Part shown: one piece after another, positions 14,796-15,812 of the stretch
Position numbering within the stretch: the stretch's first letter is position 1
Layout: each line of letters starts with the position of its first letter
Assembly (NCBI GenBank): GCA_000438155.1
Contig: FR902888.1
Coordinates: forward strand, 20,210 to 36,021
Direction: 5' to 3'
DNA length: 15,812 nt
DNA from: Firmicutes bacterium CAG:95
GTDB lineage: Bacteria > Bacillota > Clostridia > Lachnospirales > Lachnospiraceae
Notes under the pieces: generated by a model
Told to the model about the DNA's origin: nothing
What the model saw: the letters and a program-made list of their open reading frames with translations, nothing else
Database searches by the model: none
Position numbers and translations under genes: made by a program

Positions 14796-15812
14796 TCAAC
14801 CAGACTTTTCATTTTCACCTGCTGCATGCTTCCCTGCAAGGAAACCGGTAGACCATGCCACCTGAAGATTAAAGCCTCCGGTCAGGGCATCCACATCCAG
14901 AACCTCCCCTGCAAAGTACAGATTCTGAACCTTTCTCGATTCCATGGACGCTGGCAGGATTTCTTTGACATTCACGCCTCCCTGTGTCACAATGGCTTCC
15001 GAAAATCCTCTCGTCCCGGTAATCGTCAGTGTCAGATTCTTCAAAAGCTCCACAAGGCGGCTGCGTTCCTCACGGGTAATTTCATTCACCCGTTTTTCAA
15101 CCGGAACTCCGGACAGACCTAAAATGACCGGAATCAACTTCGCCGGAAGCAGTTCATCCAGTGCATTTTTAAATTGTTTGTTGGTATTTTTATCAAAATC
15201 ACGAAGAATTCTCGCATCGAGCTGCTCCTTTGTAAGTGCCGGCTTTAAATCAATGAAAAGCTGTACCTCTTCCCCACGATACTTCTTCACATAAAAGCTG
15301 CTTGCACTTAGCATGAGCGGTCCGCTCACTCCGAAATGCGTAAAAAGCATCTCGCCGAAGCCTTCATAAATTTTCTTCTTATCCTTTTTAATGAGGCAGG
15401 AAATATTCTTTAAGGAGAGTCCCTGTAACTGTCTGCACCACTCTTCCTGAATGACAAAGGGCACGAGCGCCGGCTTCACTTCCTTTATGGTATGTCCTGC
15501 CTGCATGGCAAGCCGGTAACCATCTCCTGTTGAGCCTGTCGCTTCATAGGACTGTCCTCCGGTTGCAACAATTACCGCATCTGCCTTTATGGTTGTCCCG
15601 TCCACAAGAAGTGCACCACTAACCTTCTGCTTCGCCGGATCCTTCGAGGCTTCTCTCTGCGCTTCTTCCGGAAGCTCTTCGAGTAAAAGCTCCCTCACTG
15701 ACGTATGAAAAAGCACCTTCACCCGTTCCTTCTTCAATAGCCGGTTCAATGCGGCAATGACATCCGAGGAATGGTCTGACTGCGGAAAAATCCGTTTGCC
15801 CCGCTCTTCCTT
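14796..15812 (-). CDS. NAD(P)/FAD-dependent oxidoreductase, HI0933/BaiN-like family, partial at 5' end
   Basis: The frame is open to the right window edge, so the N-terminus, including the FAD GxGxxG motif, is missing; 338 residues are visible. The visible part starts KEERGKRIFPQSDHSSDVI, a family hallmark. VIVATGGQSYEATGSTGDGY (about 80-99) and the C-terminal GGFNLQVAWSTGFLAGKHAA flavin-binding segment are also typical. A leucine codon (TTG 15749) could be mistaken for a start, but the conserved residues before it show the gene is longer. This family, often annotated as aminoacetone oxidase or BaiN-like, is widespread and its physiological substrate is mostly unknown. It is commonly found just before cmk in Clostridia and probably begins this operon or lies further upstream in it. 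Confidence 0.9.
   Translation of the reverse strand, partial: KEERGKRIFPQSDHSSDVIAALNRLLKKERVKVLFHTSVRELLLEELPEEAQREASKDPAKQKVSGALLVDGTTIKADAVIVATGGQSYEATGSTGDGYRLAMQAGHTIKEVKPALVPFVIQEEWCRQLQGLSLKNISCLIKKDKKKIYEGFGEMLFTHFGVSGPLMLSASSFYVKKYRGEEVQLFIDLKPALTKEQLDARILRDFDKNTNKQFKNALDELLPAKLIPVILGLSGVPVEKRVNEITREERSRLVELLKNLTLTITGTRGFSEAIVTQGGVNVKEILPASMESRKVQNLYFAGEVLDVDALTGGFNLQVAWSTGFLAGKHAAGENEKSG

Overview
The window looks like a stretch of chromosome from a gut-type anaerobic Clostridia member, most likely Lachnospiraceae. This rests on a six-gene Rnf operon in the order C-D-G-E-A-B, the cmk-ispH-rpsA neighbourhood, strong AGGAGG ribosome binding sites, and protein sequences typical of that group. 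No rRNA, tRNA or CRISPR array is visible. Most genes lie on the minus strand; only the ApbE-like lipoprotein and the YprB-like exonuclease lie on plus.

Left part (1-4413). A membrane-anchored GH25-fold protein runs off the left edge; two expected catalytic Asp positions are altered. Divergent from it is an ApbE-type FAD:protein FMN transferase lipoprotein. Next comes a small accessory patch on minus: an AAA-ATPase/PD-(D/E)XK gene of unknown role, followed by a 5'-truncated HigB-like toxin remnant that overlaps an apparently intact HigA/Xre-type antitoxin. A strong hairpin terminator (4380-4413) separates this patch from the Rnf operon.

Middle part (4477-9802). The complete rnfCDGEAB operon (minus, tightly packed with overlapping or nearly overlapping genes) encodes an ion-pumping ferredoxin:NAD+ oxidoreductase. 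RnfG and RnfD both carry the SGAT motif that ApbE enzymes flavinylate, so the nearby ApbE gene probably matures this complex. RnfE has a C-terminal tail with a CxxCGxxGC cysteine motif of the same spacing as the first cluster motif of RnfB. The 221-bp divergent region upstream of rnfC holds an 18-bp palindrome and a 9-bp inverted repeat that could be regulatory.

Right part (9803-15812). A YprB-like DEDD exonuclease on plus is followed by a 153-bp MITE-like element with perfect 13-bp terminal inverted repeats starting GTAA and an 8-bp target duplication, then a bidirectional terminator. On minus, a run of HI0933-family flavoprotein (cut by the right edge), cmk, ispH, rpsA and cheR probably forms a co-transcribed housekeeping cluster. 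ispH and rpsA, which are fused into one protein in some Clostridia, are here separate genes overlapping by 20 nt.

No complete undescribed multi-gene system is evident. The most unusual items are the MITE, the decayed toxin-antitoxin junction, the likely inactive GH25 protein and the RnfE cysteine tail.
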